DNA of 64,000 nucleotides from Larkinella humicola (GTDB lineage: Bacteria; Bacteroidota; Bacteroidia; Cytophagales; Spirosomataceae). Where the stretch lies: assembly GCF_008727875.1 (NCBI RefSeq), contig NZ_VTWS01000006.1, positions 582,468-646,467 on the forward strand, given 5' to 3'. A program made the position numbers and the translations under genes. Below, in pieces: positions 33,525 to 42,886 of this stretch (positions are counted from its first letter, which is position 1; each line of letters begins with the position of its first letter). The notes below the pieces were generated by a model. It was given only the letters and a program-made list of their open reading frames with translations. It searched no databases and had not been told where the DNA came from.

Positions 33525-35903
33525 GTGGTTTTTTGGGGATTAACAGGTCGAATACCGTTTAATTGGCTACTTTGTCTGGCCGTCATTACTGGTCTGGGAA
33601 TCCTGTCGCCATCGGTTGCACAGAAAGTGTCCGATTTGACCGACGAACAAATCCAGCAATTTATTCAGCAGGCCAAATCAAGCGGACTTTCCGAATCACA
33701 GATTGAACAGCTTGCTTTGTCGAGAGGCTTTACGCAGGCTGATATTACGGCAGTACGCCAGCGGATCGGCAATGCGGCCCTTAAAACACCAACGGAACCG
33801 GTTCGGGCCCCAGACGCATCCGATCGCATCCAATCGCCCGAATCGCCCATTCCGCTGCCGACAGACAACCCGACACCGCCCGCTCAATCCACTGCGAAGT
33901 CTCCCGATGCGCGGGATACCCCGCCGGTTTTTGGCGCTTCTTTATTCAGCAACACAAACCTGACCTTCGAGCCGAATCTCCGAATTCCTACGCCCAAAAA
34001 TTATCAGCTCGGCCCGGACGATGAACTGATCGTGGATATTTATGGGAATGCCCAGCAAACCTATCGGGCCAAAATAAACCCGGAAGGCACCATCCGGCTG
34101 GAAAATCTAAGTCCCATTTACGTCAGTGGTTTAACCGTTGAGCAGGCTGAACAACGGATTGTTGGGCGATTGCGCCAATTATACATGGGCTTGAATACGG
34201 CCGGGAGCGGTGTTCAGGCGCAGGTTTCGCTGGGGAACATCCGGAGCATCAAAATAACGCTGATCGGTCAGGTCGTGAAACCGGGAACCTATACGCTATC
34301 GTCTCTGGGGACGGTTTTTAATGCCCTCTACGCGGCCGGGGGACCCGATCCGGACCGGGGCTCCTTCCGTGACATCCGCGTATACCGGGCCAACCGGCAG
34401 ATTCGAACCCTGGATGTGTACGATTTCCTGCTCGGGGCCGACCAAAAAGACAACATCCGTTTGCAGGATCAGGACATCGTTTATGTCAACCACTACGACA
34501 CGCGGGTGGAACTGAATGGCGAAGTGAAACAGCCTGGTATTTACGAAGTCAAAAAGGGTGAAGTATTGAAAACCGTACTGGCCTTTGCCGGCGGTTTCAC
34601 CGATCGGGCGTATACGGCTTCGCTGACATTACGCCGAAATACGGATAAAGAACTGGAAATTGGAACCATCCCCGCCCTTAAAATCGATGCTTTTGTGCCC
34701 CAGCGCGGAGACCATTACGTAGTAGGCAGCATTACCGAACGCTACAGCAACCGGGTAACGATCCATGGCGCCGTGTTTCGCCCCGGCACTTACGCCCTGC
34801 AAAACAGCCCTACGCTCAAGCAGCTCATTGCCGCTGCCGAAGGCTTGCGGGAAGACGCTTTTATGAATCGCGTCACCCTTCGCCGGCTGCGGACCAATCT
34901 CGATCCGGAATTGATTTCGGTTGACCTGGGCAAAGTGATGCGGGGCGAACTAGCCGACTTCCCGTTGCAGCGTGAAGATGAAATTACGGTTCTGGCCTAC
35001 GGCGACCTGCGCGAAAAACGAACCGTCACGCTGCAGGGTGCCGTCAATAAACCCGGTTTATTCGATTACGCCGACAGCATGAGCGTTGCCAGCCTGATTG
35101 TGCTGGCAGGCGGTTTTACGGAAGGAGCGACAGCCTCGCGGATCGAAATAGCCCGCCGTCTGCGAAACGACACAACTGGTTTACCAGACAATCAAAATAT
35201 CCGGATTTTTCAATTTAACCTGGATGAAAACCTTCGGCTCACCGATGCCGACGCCCGTTTCAGCCTCCACCCCTTCGATCAGGTCTTTATCCGTACCTCT
35301 CCGCGCTACGAAACGCAGAAAATGGTCACCATCACGGGCGAAGTTCGCTATCCCGGACGGTATGCCATCCGGGATAAATCGGAACGGATTTCGGATTTGA
35401 TTGGCCGGGCCGGCGGGTTACAACCGGAAGCCTTTTTAAACGCGGCCCGATTTGTCCGGCAAGGCGAAATTATATCCATCAACATCCGCGAAATTTTGCA
35501 AAAACCAACCAAAAGCGGCAACCTGCTGCTGTTAACCGGAGATTCCATCACCATTCCCCGAAAGGTCGAGTTAGTTCGGATCCGGGGCGAGGTGTTGAAT
35601 CAATCGACCGTCGATTATAATTCCACGAAATCATTTCGATCCTATATCGATGAATCCGGTGGTTTTACCTCAAATGCGCAACGGCGAAAAGCCTACGTCG
35701 TGTATGCCAACGGGCAAATTCAGCGCACCAAGCGGTTTCTGCTCTTTCGGTCTTTCCCCACTCCGGAACCGGGCATGGACTTGGTAGTGCCAGCCAAACC
35801 CAAACGGGAAGAGAATAAATTGTCGGCCCCTGAACGCATTGCGGTGATGACCGGAATTACGTCATTAGCGGCTGTGGTCCTGACGGTTATCCGACTATTT
35901 TGA
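33525..35903 (+). CDS. Wza-like outer-membrane polysaccharide exporter with repeated SLBB domains
   Basis: 792 aa, starting at a GTG. A hydrophobic signal segment is at about 12-30 (LLCLAVITGLGIL), followed by a helical linker. The Poly_export domain (YQLGPDDELIVDIYGNAQQTYRAKINPEGTIRL) starts at about 160. Repeated SLBB-type domains follow (VTIHGAVFRPGTYALQ, VTLQGAVNKPGLFDYAD, VTITGEVRYPGRYAIRD, VRIRGEVLNQS). Most Wza proteins are under 400 aa; the extra SLBB repeats fit large Bacteroidota exporters. A C-terminal membrane helix (IAVMTGITSLAAVVLTVIRLF) is present. It abuts the Wzz-like gene. Confidence 0.9.
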   Translation: MVFWGLTGRIPFNWLLCLAVITGLGILSPSVAQKVSDLTDEQIQQFIQQAKSSGLSESQIEQLALSRGFTQADITAVRQRIGNAALKTPTEPVRAPDASDRIQSPESPIPLPTDNPTPPAQSTAKSPDARDTPPVFGASLFSNTNLTFEPNLRIPTPKNYQLGPDDELIVDIYGNAQQTYRAKINPEGTIRLENLSPIYVSGLTVEQAEQRIVGRLRQLYMGLNTAGSGVQAQVSLGNIRSIKITLIGQVVKPGTYTLSSLGTVFNALYAAGGPDPDRGSFRDIRVYRANRQIRTLDVYDFLLGADQKDNIRLQDQDIVYVNHYDTRVELNGEVKQPGIYEVKKGEVLKTVLAFAGGFTDRAYTASLTLRRNTDKELEIGTIPALKIDAFVPQRGDHYVVGSITERYSNRVTIHGAVFRPGTYALQNSPTLKQLIAAAEGLREDAFMNRVTLRRLRTNLDPELISVDLGKVMRGELADFPLQREDEITVLAYGDLREKRTVTLQGAVNKPGLFDYADSMSVASLIVLAGGFTEGATASRIEIARRLRNDTTGLPDNQNIRIFQFNLDENLRLTDADARFSLHPFDQVFIRTSPRYETQKMVTITGEVRYPGRYAIRDKSERISDLIGRAGGLQPEAFLNAARFVRQGEIISINIREILQKPTKSGNLLLLTGDSITIPRKVELVRIRGEVLNQSTVDYNSTKSFRSYIDESGGFTSNAQRRKAYVVYANGQIQRTKRFLLFRSFPTPEPGMDLVVPAKPKREENKLSAPERIAVMTGITSLAAVVLTVIRLF

Positions 35904-37006
35904 TGAAAGGCGAAGCCATCATACCCACCGCCAATCACGTTGTGGCGCAGCCCGTTCGGGAAAGCTACTGGTTAGGCTTATCGCCGGGACGGCTGGTCAA
36001 ACTGCTTTGGAAAAGACGGGTTCGACTCCTGTTGATCACGGCTTTTTTTTCAATAACCGGCATTATCGTGTCTTTCCTGCAACGACCGGAATACATCTCT
36101 GAAGCCCGGATCATGCCGGAAATCAGCCAGGGTTCCGGCGACTTGATTAAAAGACTGGCGACCGTGGCCGGGTTTGCCGGGCTGGAGCTGGGCGAAACCG
36201 GGAGCGTCGATGCGGTCAGACCCGATCTCTATCCCAAGGTTTTGCAAAGTACGCCTTTCGTGCTGGCCTTGATGAACAAACGGGTGCCGACCCAAGACGG
36301 GGGGCAGACGAGTGTGGCCGCCATGCTGTCTGAAACCGATTCCTGGTTCGAAAAAAAGTGGTTTTCATTCGATAAAAAAGCTGACAACTTCCGGGCCAAC
36401 GTGAGTCCCCATACGATCCGGCTTACCCAGGACCAACAGGATTTACTCGAAGATATTCAACAGCGGGTTTCGGCGCAAATGGACACCCGCTCCGGGGTTA
36501 TTACGGTTTCTGCCCAAATGCCGGATCCCGTCGCGGTAGCCGCTGTTACGCAAATAACCCTGGATTATTTGACCCGGTATGTGAGCAATTACCGAACAGA
36601 GAAAGTCCGGCGTGACCTGGAATTTTACACCAATCGGGTGAAAGAAGCCAAACGACGGTTCGAGCGTGCCCAGTACAGCATGTTTCACTACACGGACCAG
36701 CATAAGTACATGGTGGTTCAGACAGCGACCATGGAAAAGCAACGGATCGAAGCGGAATTGACCATTGCCCAAGCGGTTTATACCGAACTGGCCAAGCAGT
36801 TCGAGCAGGCCAAAATCAAAGTACAGGAACAGACACCGGTTTTTAAAGTACTCGAACCGGCCACCATTCCTTTGAAGCGATCATCACCCCGGCGCACGAA
36901 TCTGGTACTCCTCTTTACGTTGACAGGCCTGGTTTTGGGCGGCCTGTCCTGTACGGCGGTTGACCTCGATGCGTGGGGCCACCTGCGCCGGAGTCTGAGC
37001 GATTGA
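35903..37006 (+). CDS. Wzz-like polysaccharide chain-length determinant
   Basis: 367 aa with two membrane helices, N-terminal (LLLITAFFSITGIIVSFL) and C-terminal (LVLLFTLTGLVLGGLSC), flanking a long periplasmic part rich in coiled coil (MEKQRIEAELTIAQAVYTELAKQFEQAKIKVQEQT). This is the plan of Wzz/BYK-type co-polymerases without a kinase domain. The ATG at 35903 overlaps the Wza stop by one base (TGATG), so the two are probably translationally coupled. It sets chain length with the polymerase in the same cluster. Confidence 0.88.
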   Translation: MKGEAIIPTANHVVAQPVRESYWLGLSPGRLVKLLWKRRVRLLLITAFFSITGIIVSFLQRPEYISEARIMPEISQGSGDLIKRLATVAGFAGLELGETGSVDAVRPDLYPKVLQSTPFVLALMNKRVPTQDGGQTSVAAMLSETDSWFEKKWFSFDKKADNFRANVSPHTIRLTQDQQDLLEDIQQRVSAQMDTRSGVITVSAQMPDPVAVAAVTQITLDYLTRYVSNYRTEKVRRDLEFYTNRVKEAKRRFERAQYSMFHYTDQHKYMVVQTATMEKQRIEAELTIAQAVYTELAKQFEQAKIKVQEQTPVFKVLEPATIPLKRSSPRRTNLVLLFTLTGLVLGGLSCTAVDLDAWGHLRRSLSD

Positions 37007-37011
37007 CCGGC

Positions 37012-38412
37012 ATGATCCGGACCAAAAAAGTAAACCTTGTAGACCGAACTGCGATGTTGCACCGTGTTTTACAGTCGTTGAGGGCGAGTGCATTCAGTCA
37101 GGCCAGTCAAATCCTGATTCAGTTCGTCAGTGTACCCATCCTGATTCACGCCTGGGGATTGGTTTACTACGGCGAGTGGCTGTTGCTGTTCACGATTCCG
37201 TCGTATCTGGGGCTGAGTGACGCTGGGCTGACATCGGCGATTTCCAATGAATTACTCATTCAGGTAAGCAAAAAAGAGTACCCGAAAGCCGCGCGGCTCC
37301 TCGGCAATGGCATGACGTCGATCATCGGTTTTGGCGTCCTGGCATCGGCTTTTCTGGCGGCCGCTCTTGAATTTTCCGACTTTACTATCTGGCTGAAAAT
37401 CAACCGGATTCAGGTATTAGAAGCCCGTTTTATCGTCCTCATCCTAATGATCTACGTGATGCTTATTCTCCAGCAGGAATTGATGAGCACGGTTCCCCGG
37501 GCGGAAGGCGACAATGCGACGGGTCGCATCTGGACGACGATCACCCGCTTGCTTGAATTCGCTTTGGTGGTCATTCTCGTCACCGTGGGTTACAAGGCCC
37601 TGGCGGTCGCACTGGGTTATCTGGTCGTTCGCGGGTTGAGTTGGGGAGCCATGTTTTTCTATTACCGACACCGGTATTCGTGGGTGAGCCAGGTGAAGGT
37701 CGGCTGGTTTCCGCTGGCCGAAATCCGGCACCTGCTCAGTCCGTCACTGGCTTTTTTAGGGTTTGCGCTGGCGAATTCCATGATCTTGCAGGGCAGCACG
37801 TTGCTGATCGGTTTTTTTATGACCCCAGTTCACGTCGTAATTTATACGGCCCTTCGCACCCTGAGCAATTTTATCCGACAGATGATGAACCTGCTCACCT
37901 CAGCCATCTGGCCGGAACTGACGCGGGCGCTGATTGCGAACGATCTTCCCAGAGCGGTCATACTCCACCGCCGGGTTTGCCAGATCGCTTTCTGGACTTC
38001 CCTGGGGTTGCTGTTCATCCTGGAAACAACCGGCGGCCCCATTCTGTCGGTGTGGACAAAAGGCACCGTTCAGCCCGTTCAACCGGTGTTTACCCTTCTT
38101 TTGCTGGCGACGCTGCCATACAGTTTGTGGCTCACGAGTGCCACCATTGCCATTTCCGTCAACCGTCATCAAACCATTGCCCTGAATTTTGTCTTGAGCA
38201 GTTTATGCACGCTGGTGGCGGCAACCTGGCTAATTCCCCGCTACGGATTATCGGGATTGGCCATTGGCTTATTGATTGGCGATTGCTTCATGCTCTTCCC
38301 GGTTTTTCGAGACAGTCTTCGGATTCTTCTGGAGGAACGTATCGAAAAATTAGTCCCGGCTATAGTAACCGATTTCGGGTGGTTAAACAAACTTCAAAAA
38401 CAACAGCGATGA
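37012..38412 (+). CDS. Wzx-type flippase (polysaccharide transporter)
   Basis: 466 aa with about 12-14 hydrophobic helices, as in the MATE-like PST/Wzx superfamily, which moves lipid-linked oligosaccharide units across the inner membrane. The N-terminal sequence (SQASQILIQFVSVPILIHAWG) is typical. Two possible Met starts exist, 37012 and 37054; I list the first. It starts 5 bp after the Wzz-like gene ends and 24 bp before the polymerase gene. There is no catalytic motif to check; the assignment rests on topology and context. Confidence 0.85.
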   Translation: MIRTKKVNLVDRTAMLHRVLQSLRASAFSQASQILIQFVSVPILIHAWGLVYYGEWLLLFTIPSYLGLSDAGLTSAISNELLIQVSKKEYPKAARLLGNGMTSIIGFGVLASAFLAAALEFSDFTIWLKINRIQVLEARFIVLILMIYVMLILQQELMSTVPRAEGDNATGRIWTTITRLLEFALVVILVTVGYKALAVALGYLVVRGLSWGAMFFYYRHRYSWVSQVKVGWFPLAEIRHLLSPSLAFLGFALANSMILQGSTLLIGFFMTPVHVVIYTALRTLSNFIRQMMNLLTSAIWPELTRALIANDLPRAVILHRRVCQIAFWTSLGLLFILETTGGPILSVWTKGTVQPVQPVFTLLLLATLPYSLWLTSATIAISVNRHQTIALNFVLSSLCTLVAATWLIPRYGLSGLAIGLLIGDCFMLFPVFRDSLRILLEERIEKLVPAIVTDFGWLNKLQKQQR

Positions 38413-38436
38413 TGATTTTTAAAGATAAAAAATGAT

Positions 38437-39759
38437 ATGATTTGGGTGTATGCACTGACCAGTCTGGCCGTTTTGGTCGTGGGCTTTAACAAGGCCCGGC
38501 ATTTGGGATCAAGTCAGATGATTCCATTCAGAATAAGCGTTACTCTACTCATCATTTATTGCGTACTAACGCCTGTTTACTTTTATTCAACAGGCCGAAA
38601 AACGATTGTTGGCGATCAGGGTTTATTTATGTTTACCGGGAAAGACATTTCCGGGTATTATGAAAAAGGAATGCTTTTTCACCTCATTGCCAACGTATTT
38701 TTTGTGTTTGGTTTTGCCTGGAAACGGTATTCCAATTCAATTGAAAAGTTCGAGATAGCCCCCATGCAATATGCGGTTTTACGCAGAAAAGTAATCTGGT
38801 TATACGGTTTTTTCTTTTCTATTGTTCTGATAGACCTTATGTTCAGTGGGATCAATCCACTCGCCCTGCTAACCGGCGTTTCTGATGAAGAAATTTTTGG
38901 CAATGAAAACTCAACAAGGTCTTTCTACTTTCGAAATTGCGCCGACTGTGTGGTATCAACCCTGATCATGTATGCTTTTCTACGCGGAAAAACCTGGAAA
39001 TTAGCACTCTTAATCATTCCCGCTTTCGTCTTGTTTGCAATAATGGGATTTCGGTATCGAATGATCATTACCCTATTAGGAATCATCCTTGTTTCAATAG
39101 TGAATTCGTCGTCCGCTTTTAACATCCGCAAATGGCTTGTTATTGGAACCAGTGTGATGTATTTTATCTTTTTCATCACCTACAACCGCTGGAATTTTAT
39201 TGCAGGCCAATTCAGTGAATTAACGTATGACCCATCGGAATTCAACTATGAGCTGTTTTTTGATCAAACGCACCAATCGTTGAATGATTACAACCTGATT
39301 CGCTATTATGAAGAAAACAGAGAACTAAAGCATGATTACGGCTTAACGATGTTTGGCTATATTTTTATTAAAGCAGTACCAAAATTCGTTTTCAAAAATG
39401 GGGAAAAACCGTACCCCCCTCCAGCATTGGCCATTGTAAACGACTCACTGGAATTTCCACCGTCATGGCCCAAAACGGGCGAAACCACCATGCATTATGG
39501 CGGTTTTTATGGCGCTTTCGGGTGGTTCGGCGCCATGATCATGCCTTTTTTATTAGGACTTTTTATCCATTATTTTTCCAGCAAAAATCCGTCAGTTAAT
39601 CCCGTAGGTTTCTTAAATCAAATCGTTATTTCACTGGCCTTATTTATGTTTATCAGTCGAGGTTATCTTCCTCAGTTTTTAGACAATTTCGTTTACCTTT
39701 CGTTACCGGTTTGGTTACTAAGCAAGTCAATTAAAAAAGCTTGTCATACAATTTACTAA
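38437..39759 (+). CDS. Wzy-like O-unit polymerase (integral membrane)
   Basis: 440 aa with 10-11 hydrophobic helices and a large loop of about 60 residues between the last groups (from YNRWNFIAGQF to MFGYIFI). Low sequence conservation is typical of Wzy, and the assignment relies on topology, position between flippase and glycosyltransferase, and its lower GC content. The role would be to link repeat units in the periplasm. I cannot exclude a general O-antigen ligase-like or other membrane protein. Confidence 0.7.
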   Translation: MIWVYALTSLAVLVVGFNKARHLGSSQMIPFRISVTLLIIYCVLTPVYFYSTGRKTIVGDQGLFMFTGKDISGYYEKGMLFHLIANVFFVFGFAWKRYSNSIEKFEIAPMQYAVLRRKVIWLYGFFFSIVLIDLMFSGINPLALLTGVSDEEIFGNENSTRSFYFRNCADCVVSTLIMYAFLRGKTWKLALLIIPAFVLFAIMGFRYRMIITLLGIILVSIVNSSSAFNIRKWLVIGTSVMYFIFFITYNRWNFIAGQFSELTYDPSEFNYELFFDQTHQSLNDYNLIRYYEENRELKHDYGLTMFGYIFIKAVPKFVFKNGEKPYPPPALAIVNDSLEFPPSWPKTGETTMHYGGFYGAFGWFGAMIMPFLLGLFIHYFSSKNPSVNPVGFLNQIVISLALFMFISRGYLPQFLDNFVYLSLPVWLLSKSIKKACHTIY

Positions 39760-39838
39760 CGATGGTGTAGTACAATGTACAGGCTTAGCATACGAACCGA
39801 TCAGATTAATGGAAACATCCCTGTAGTTCTGATTTATC

Positions 39839-40993
39839 ATGAATCTGCTGATCAACGCTTTTAATCTCGCTTCGGCTGGTGGGCTCACGGTGGCACTGAA
39901 CTTTCTAAAGAATATTCAGAAGCTGAAGCGTGAGACCGACTCCATCCATGTAGTCGTTCCCCGGGACTGTGGCTACGAGGAACTGGAATCGGGCGGTTTA
40001 CAGATCCATTTTTTGCCTAAATCGTTAAATAACTGGCTTACCCGGCCCTATATGGATGCCATTTGGTACCCGCACCTGGTAAAGCAGGTCGATCCGGATG
40101 TGATCTTCACAATGGGCAACTTCCCTTCGCCCGTACAGTACAAACAAGTGGTGTTGCTGCATCTGTCTCACCTCGCGTACCCGAATGACAAGGTACTCTG
40201 GGAAAAATTAGGCCTTCGGATCTTCCTGAAAATCAAATTGCGCACCTGGGTTTTTAAACGACGGCTTCGCTATGTTGATGTTTTGCTCGTGCAGACGCAA
40301 ACCATGAAAACCCGGATGAATCAACTTTATGCCCACTTGCCTCCGACCCGGCTTTTTCCAAATGCGTACACCTTGCTGAACAGCCGGACTCCCTACCAGC
40401 TACCGACTCAAAGGCAGCCCAACCTGACGTATCTCCTGTGTCTGTCCCGGTATTATTTACACAAAAATCTGGAGATTCTCGTCGAGGTTGGCCAGCTGAT
40501 CAAAGCGAACCGGTTGCCCTACCGGATTTTTCTCACCATCGAAGCCCGGCAACACCCGAAAGCGGAACGGCTTTTGCAACAGATTTTCAGCGAATCGCTG
40601 GAAGACATCCTCGTCCCGATTGGTAATGTACCCACCGATTGCATAGCGTCTATTTATCAACAAGTTGACGGCTTACTGATGCCGACCTTGCTGGAATCGT
40701 TTTCAGCAACCTACGTCGACGCCATGCACTTCGGTGTTTCCATTTTCACGTCTCAACGTGATTTTGCCGAAGAAGTCTGTGGTGAAAGTGCGTATTATTT
40801 CGATCCGCTTTCGGCCCAAAGCATTGTCGATACGGTTCACGCCGGGTATTCGAACGAAACCCTGCGGCAACGCAAAATTAGCGAGGGACGCCGGCGTTCA
40901 ACGACATTACCGGATTGGCCGCAGGTCAGCCGAACGTGCTGGGAGTTGCTGTTGTCGATGGCCGAAAACAAGGAAACGAACGTAAAACAATGA
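39839..40993 (+). CDS. GT4-family glycosyltransferase
   Basis: 384 aa. Two Rossmann-like halves. The N-terminal half has an acceptor-like segment (NAFNLASAGGLTVALNFL). The C-terminal half has nucleotide-sugar features LTYLLCLSRYYLHKNLEIL and the family's E-x7-E-type element in MPTLLESFSATYVDAMHFG. It presumably adds one sugar to a lipid-linked unit in the cytoplasm. It starts 80 bp after the polymerase gene. Donor and acceptor are not determinable. Confidence 0.85.
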   Translation: MNLLINAFNLASAGGLTVALNFLKNIQKLKRETDSIHVVVPRDCGYEELESGGLQIHFLPKSLNNWLTRPYMDAIWYPHLVKQVDPDVIFTMGNFPSPVQYKQVVLLHLSHLAYPNDKVLWEKLGLRIFLKIKLRTWVFKRRLRYVDVLLVQTQTMKTRMNQLYAHLPPTRLFPNAYTLLNSRTPYQLPTQRQPNLTYLLCLSRYYLHKNLEILVEVGQLIKANRLPYRIFLTIEARQHPKAERLLQQIFSESLEDILVPIGNVPTDCIASIYQQVDGLLMPTLLESFSATYVDAMHFGVSIFTSQRDFAEEVCGESAYYFDPLSAQSIVDTVHAGYSNETLRQRKISEGRRRSTTLPDWPQVSRTCWELLLSMAENKETNVKQ

Positions 40994-41024
40994 TCCAATA
41001 AAACCTGTCCTCCTCTTGAAAACC

Positions 41025-41759
41025 ATGCATCTGATCACAATTCTTCGGCGCTTTCGCCCGTTCATTCTGCCCTTCGCCGGAATAACCGCCTTTCTTTTTC
41101 TGGATGCCTGCCAGTCGTCCACCCCCGAACCCACAGCATCGGGTTTCGATTACCAGCCCCTGGAAAAAGGCAATTACTGGATTTATGAAGTGACGGAACA
41201 GCAATTTGCGCTCAATGGCAGCTCAACGACCCAAACCTATCAATTGCGGGAACTCATCACCCACTCATACGTGGATACGGCTGTCGTCGACCCGACCGCC
41301 AGTGCCACCTTTCGCGTGGAACGCCACCGCCGGACCAACGACAGCCAGCCCTGGCAACCCGACTCCGTAAGCAGCATTCGAATCGCTGACAATCAGCTGA
41401 TTAAAACCGAAAATAACCGTTCGTACGTCAAGCTGGTGTTTCCGCTCATCGACCAGTTTCAGTGGAATGGTAATGTCTTCAACACAGCGGGTGAAGACCT
41501 GTATCAACTTAAAAATACCGCCAAACCGTTCAACGTACTGAGCAAACCGTTTCCTGAAACCGCAACCATTGTGCAGCAAAATGACTCGACGCTGGTTTCG
41601 CAGGACAAACGACTGGAAATCTACGCGCGCGGGGTTGGCTTAATCTATAAAGAAAAAGTACAATTGCAATTCTGTTCTTCAACCCCTTCGTGTGTTGGAA
41701 AAGCCCAAATCGACTACGGAATGCGGCAGTATATCCGACTCCGTTCGTATGGAAAATGA
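41025..41759 (+). CDS. Lipoprotein of unknown function within the EPS cluster
   Basis: 244 aa from the ATG at 41025 (a TTG at 41016 in frame is possible). A hydrophobic segment ends in the lipobox-like FLDACQSS near residue 32 to 36, followed by the Pro-rich tether TPEPTASG. The mature part is beta-rich (WIYEVTEQQFALNG). No family was recognised, although lipoproteins with this PLEKGNYWIYEV-type start recur in Cytophagales. The position among glycosyltransferases suggests a surface or polysaccharide-linked role (inference). Confidence 0.72.
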   Translation: MHLITILRRFRPFILPFAGITAFLFLDACQSSTPEPTASGFDYQPLEKGNYWIYEVTEQQFALNGSSTTQTYQLRELITHSYVDTAVVDPTASATFRVERHRRTNDSQPWQPDSVSSIRIADNQLIKTENNRSYVKLVFPLIDQFQWNGNVFNTAGEDLYQLKNTAKPFNVLSKPFPETATIVQQNDSTLVSQDKRLEIYARGVGLIYKEKVQLQFCSSTPSCVGKAQIDYGMRQYIRLRSYGK

Positions 41760-41804
41760 CGAAATAGAACGCGGGTTGTGTTCTTCCGCGTATAGAATGG
41801 ACGA

Positions 41805-41843
41805 TTTTCTACACGCCGGGCCCGGTCCTTCTGACGATATTTG
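41805..41843 (+). promoter_or_regulatory. TTTTCTACAC element, copy 3, with -7-like box
   Basis: TTTTCTACAC (41805-41814), a 21-bp spacer, then GATATTTG (41836-41843). This has the same geometry as copy 2 upstream of the Wza-like gene. The methyltransferase ATG is 29 bp downstream. Confidence 0.5.
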
Positions 41844-41872
41844 GTATAGGTACCGGATCAAGAACCTTCAGG

Positions 41873-42679
41873 ATGAATGCGAAACAACAAGTTCACGATT
41901 TCTGGAATGAGGCCTCCTGCGGTGAAGACTTATACCTGAAGGGAGAAACGCTTCGGCAGAAATACCATCGACAAGGCATAGAACGCTACGCCCTGGAACC
42001 GTATATCGCCGATTTCGCTGATTTTCAATCGTTTGCCGAACGGCAGGTTTTAGAAATCGGCGTCGGTTTGGGGGCGGATCACCAGAAATTTGCGGAAGCC
42101 CACGCAAACCTTCACGGTTGCGACCTGACCGAGCGTGCCATTGAGCACACCCGCGAACGCTTGGCCTTGTTCAGTTTACGCTCGGAGCTACGGGTTGCTG
42201 ACGCCGAAAACCTTCCATACGAAACCGGCTCGTTCGATCTGGTTTATTCGTGGGGCGTTATCCACCACAGTCCGGATACCCAGCGGGTTACGGATGAAAT
42301 ATTCCGGGTTTTGAAACCCGGAGGATTGGCTAAAATCATGATCTACCACAAACACAGTTGGGTGGGCTACCTGCTCTGGCTGCGGTATGCACTCGCCCGG
42401 GGAAAGCCCGCAACCGATCTCGCAGCGATCTATGCCAAGCACCTGGAAAGCCCCGGAACCAAAGCCTACAGCAAGGCCGAAGCCCAGCGGTTATTCGCCC
42501 AATTCCGGCAGGTGTCCATTAAAACCGTCTTGACCCACGCCGATTTACTGGCTTCGCAAGCCGGTCAGCGGCACCGGAGCTGGCTGCTCACTGTCAGCCG
42601 CCGGCTGTATCCCCGGTGGCTGATCAAAACGTTTTTCCCGGAACACGGCCTGTATATGATGATTTCCGCCATTAAATAA
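41873..42679 (+). CDS. Class I SAM-dependent methyltransferase
   Basis: 268 aa. Motif I (VLEIGVGLGADHQKF) is at about 56-70, the acidic loop HGCDLTERAIEHT near 80, then VADAENLPYETGSFDLVYSWGVIHHSPD (motifs II-III) and FRVLKPGGLAKIM. It is close to the Methyltransf_11 group with a hydrophobic C-terminal extension typical of glycolipid or sugar methylation enzymes. Likely to modify a sugar of the repeat unit. GC content is normal for the window, unlike the other methyltransferase at 32636. Confidence 0.85.
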   Translation: MNAKQQVHDFWNEASCGEDLYLKGETLRQKYHRQGIERYALEPYIADFADFQSFAERQVLEIGVGLGADHQKFAEAHANLHGCDLTERAIEHTRERLALFSLRSELRVADAENLPYETGSFDLVYSWGVIHHSPDTQRVTDEIFRVLKPGGLAKIMIYHKHSWVGYLLWLRYALARGKPATDLAAIYAKHLESPGTKAYSKAEAQRLFAQFRQVSIKTVLTHADLLASQAGQRHRSWLLTVSRRLYPRWLIKTFFPEHGLYMMISAIK

Positions 42680-42738
42680 GCCCTCCGGTAAAGCGCGCGT
42701 TGATCGTTCGGGTTTATCGCTACCATTTAAACCACTGA

Positions 42739-42830
42739 ATACCTGCGTTTTGCCCCGTTCCTCTAAAGGGGGCTCTTAGCATCCGGATTTGAAAAGTCCC
42801 CTTAGGCGAACGGGGCAAAAACGCAGGTAT
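42739..42830. repeat. Near-perfect inverted repeat upstream of the asparagine synthase-like gene
   Basis: The left arm from 42739 (ATACCTGCGTTTTGCCCCGTTC) reads as the complement of the right arm ending at 42830, differing by one T in a T-run. Past the arms, CTCTAAAGGGGG and CCCCTTAGG extend the stem. The element is 92 bp, between the methyltransferase and asnB-like genes. Confidence 0.75.
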
Positions 42831-42886
42831 AAAGAATGATCAAACTCAACTCTAAACCATGAACTTTAAACCGGTCTATTACTAGT

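Noticed and set aside
37641..38435. A 264-codon plus-strand frame within the flippase gene
   Set aside because: It is a shifted frame inside a gene with clear membrane topology; no independent evidence.
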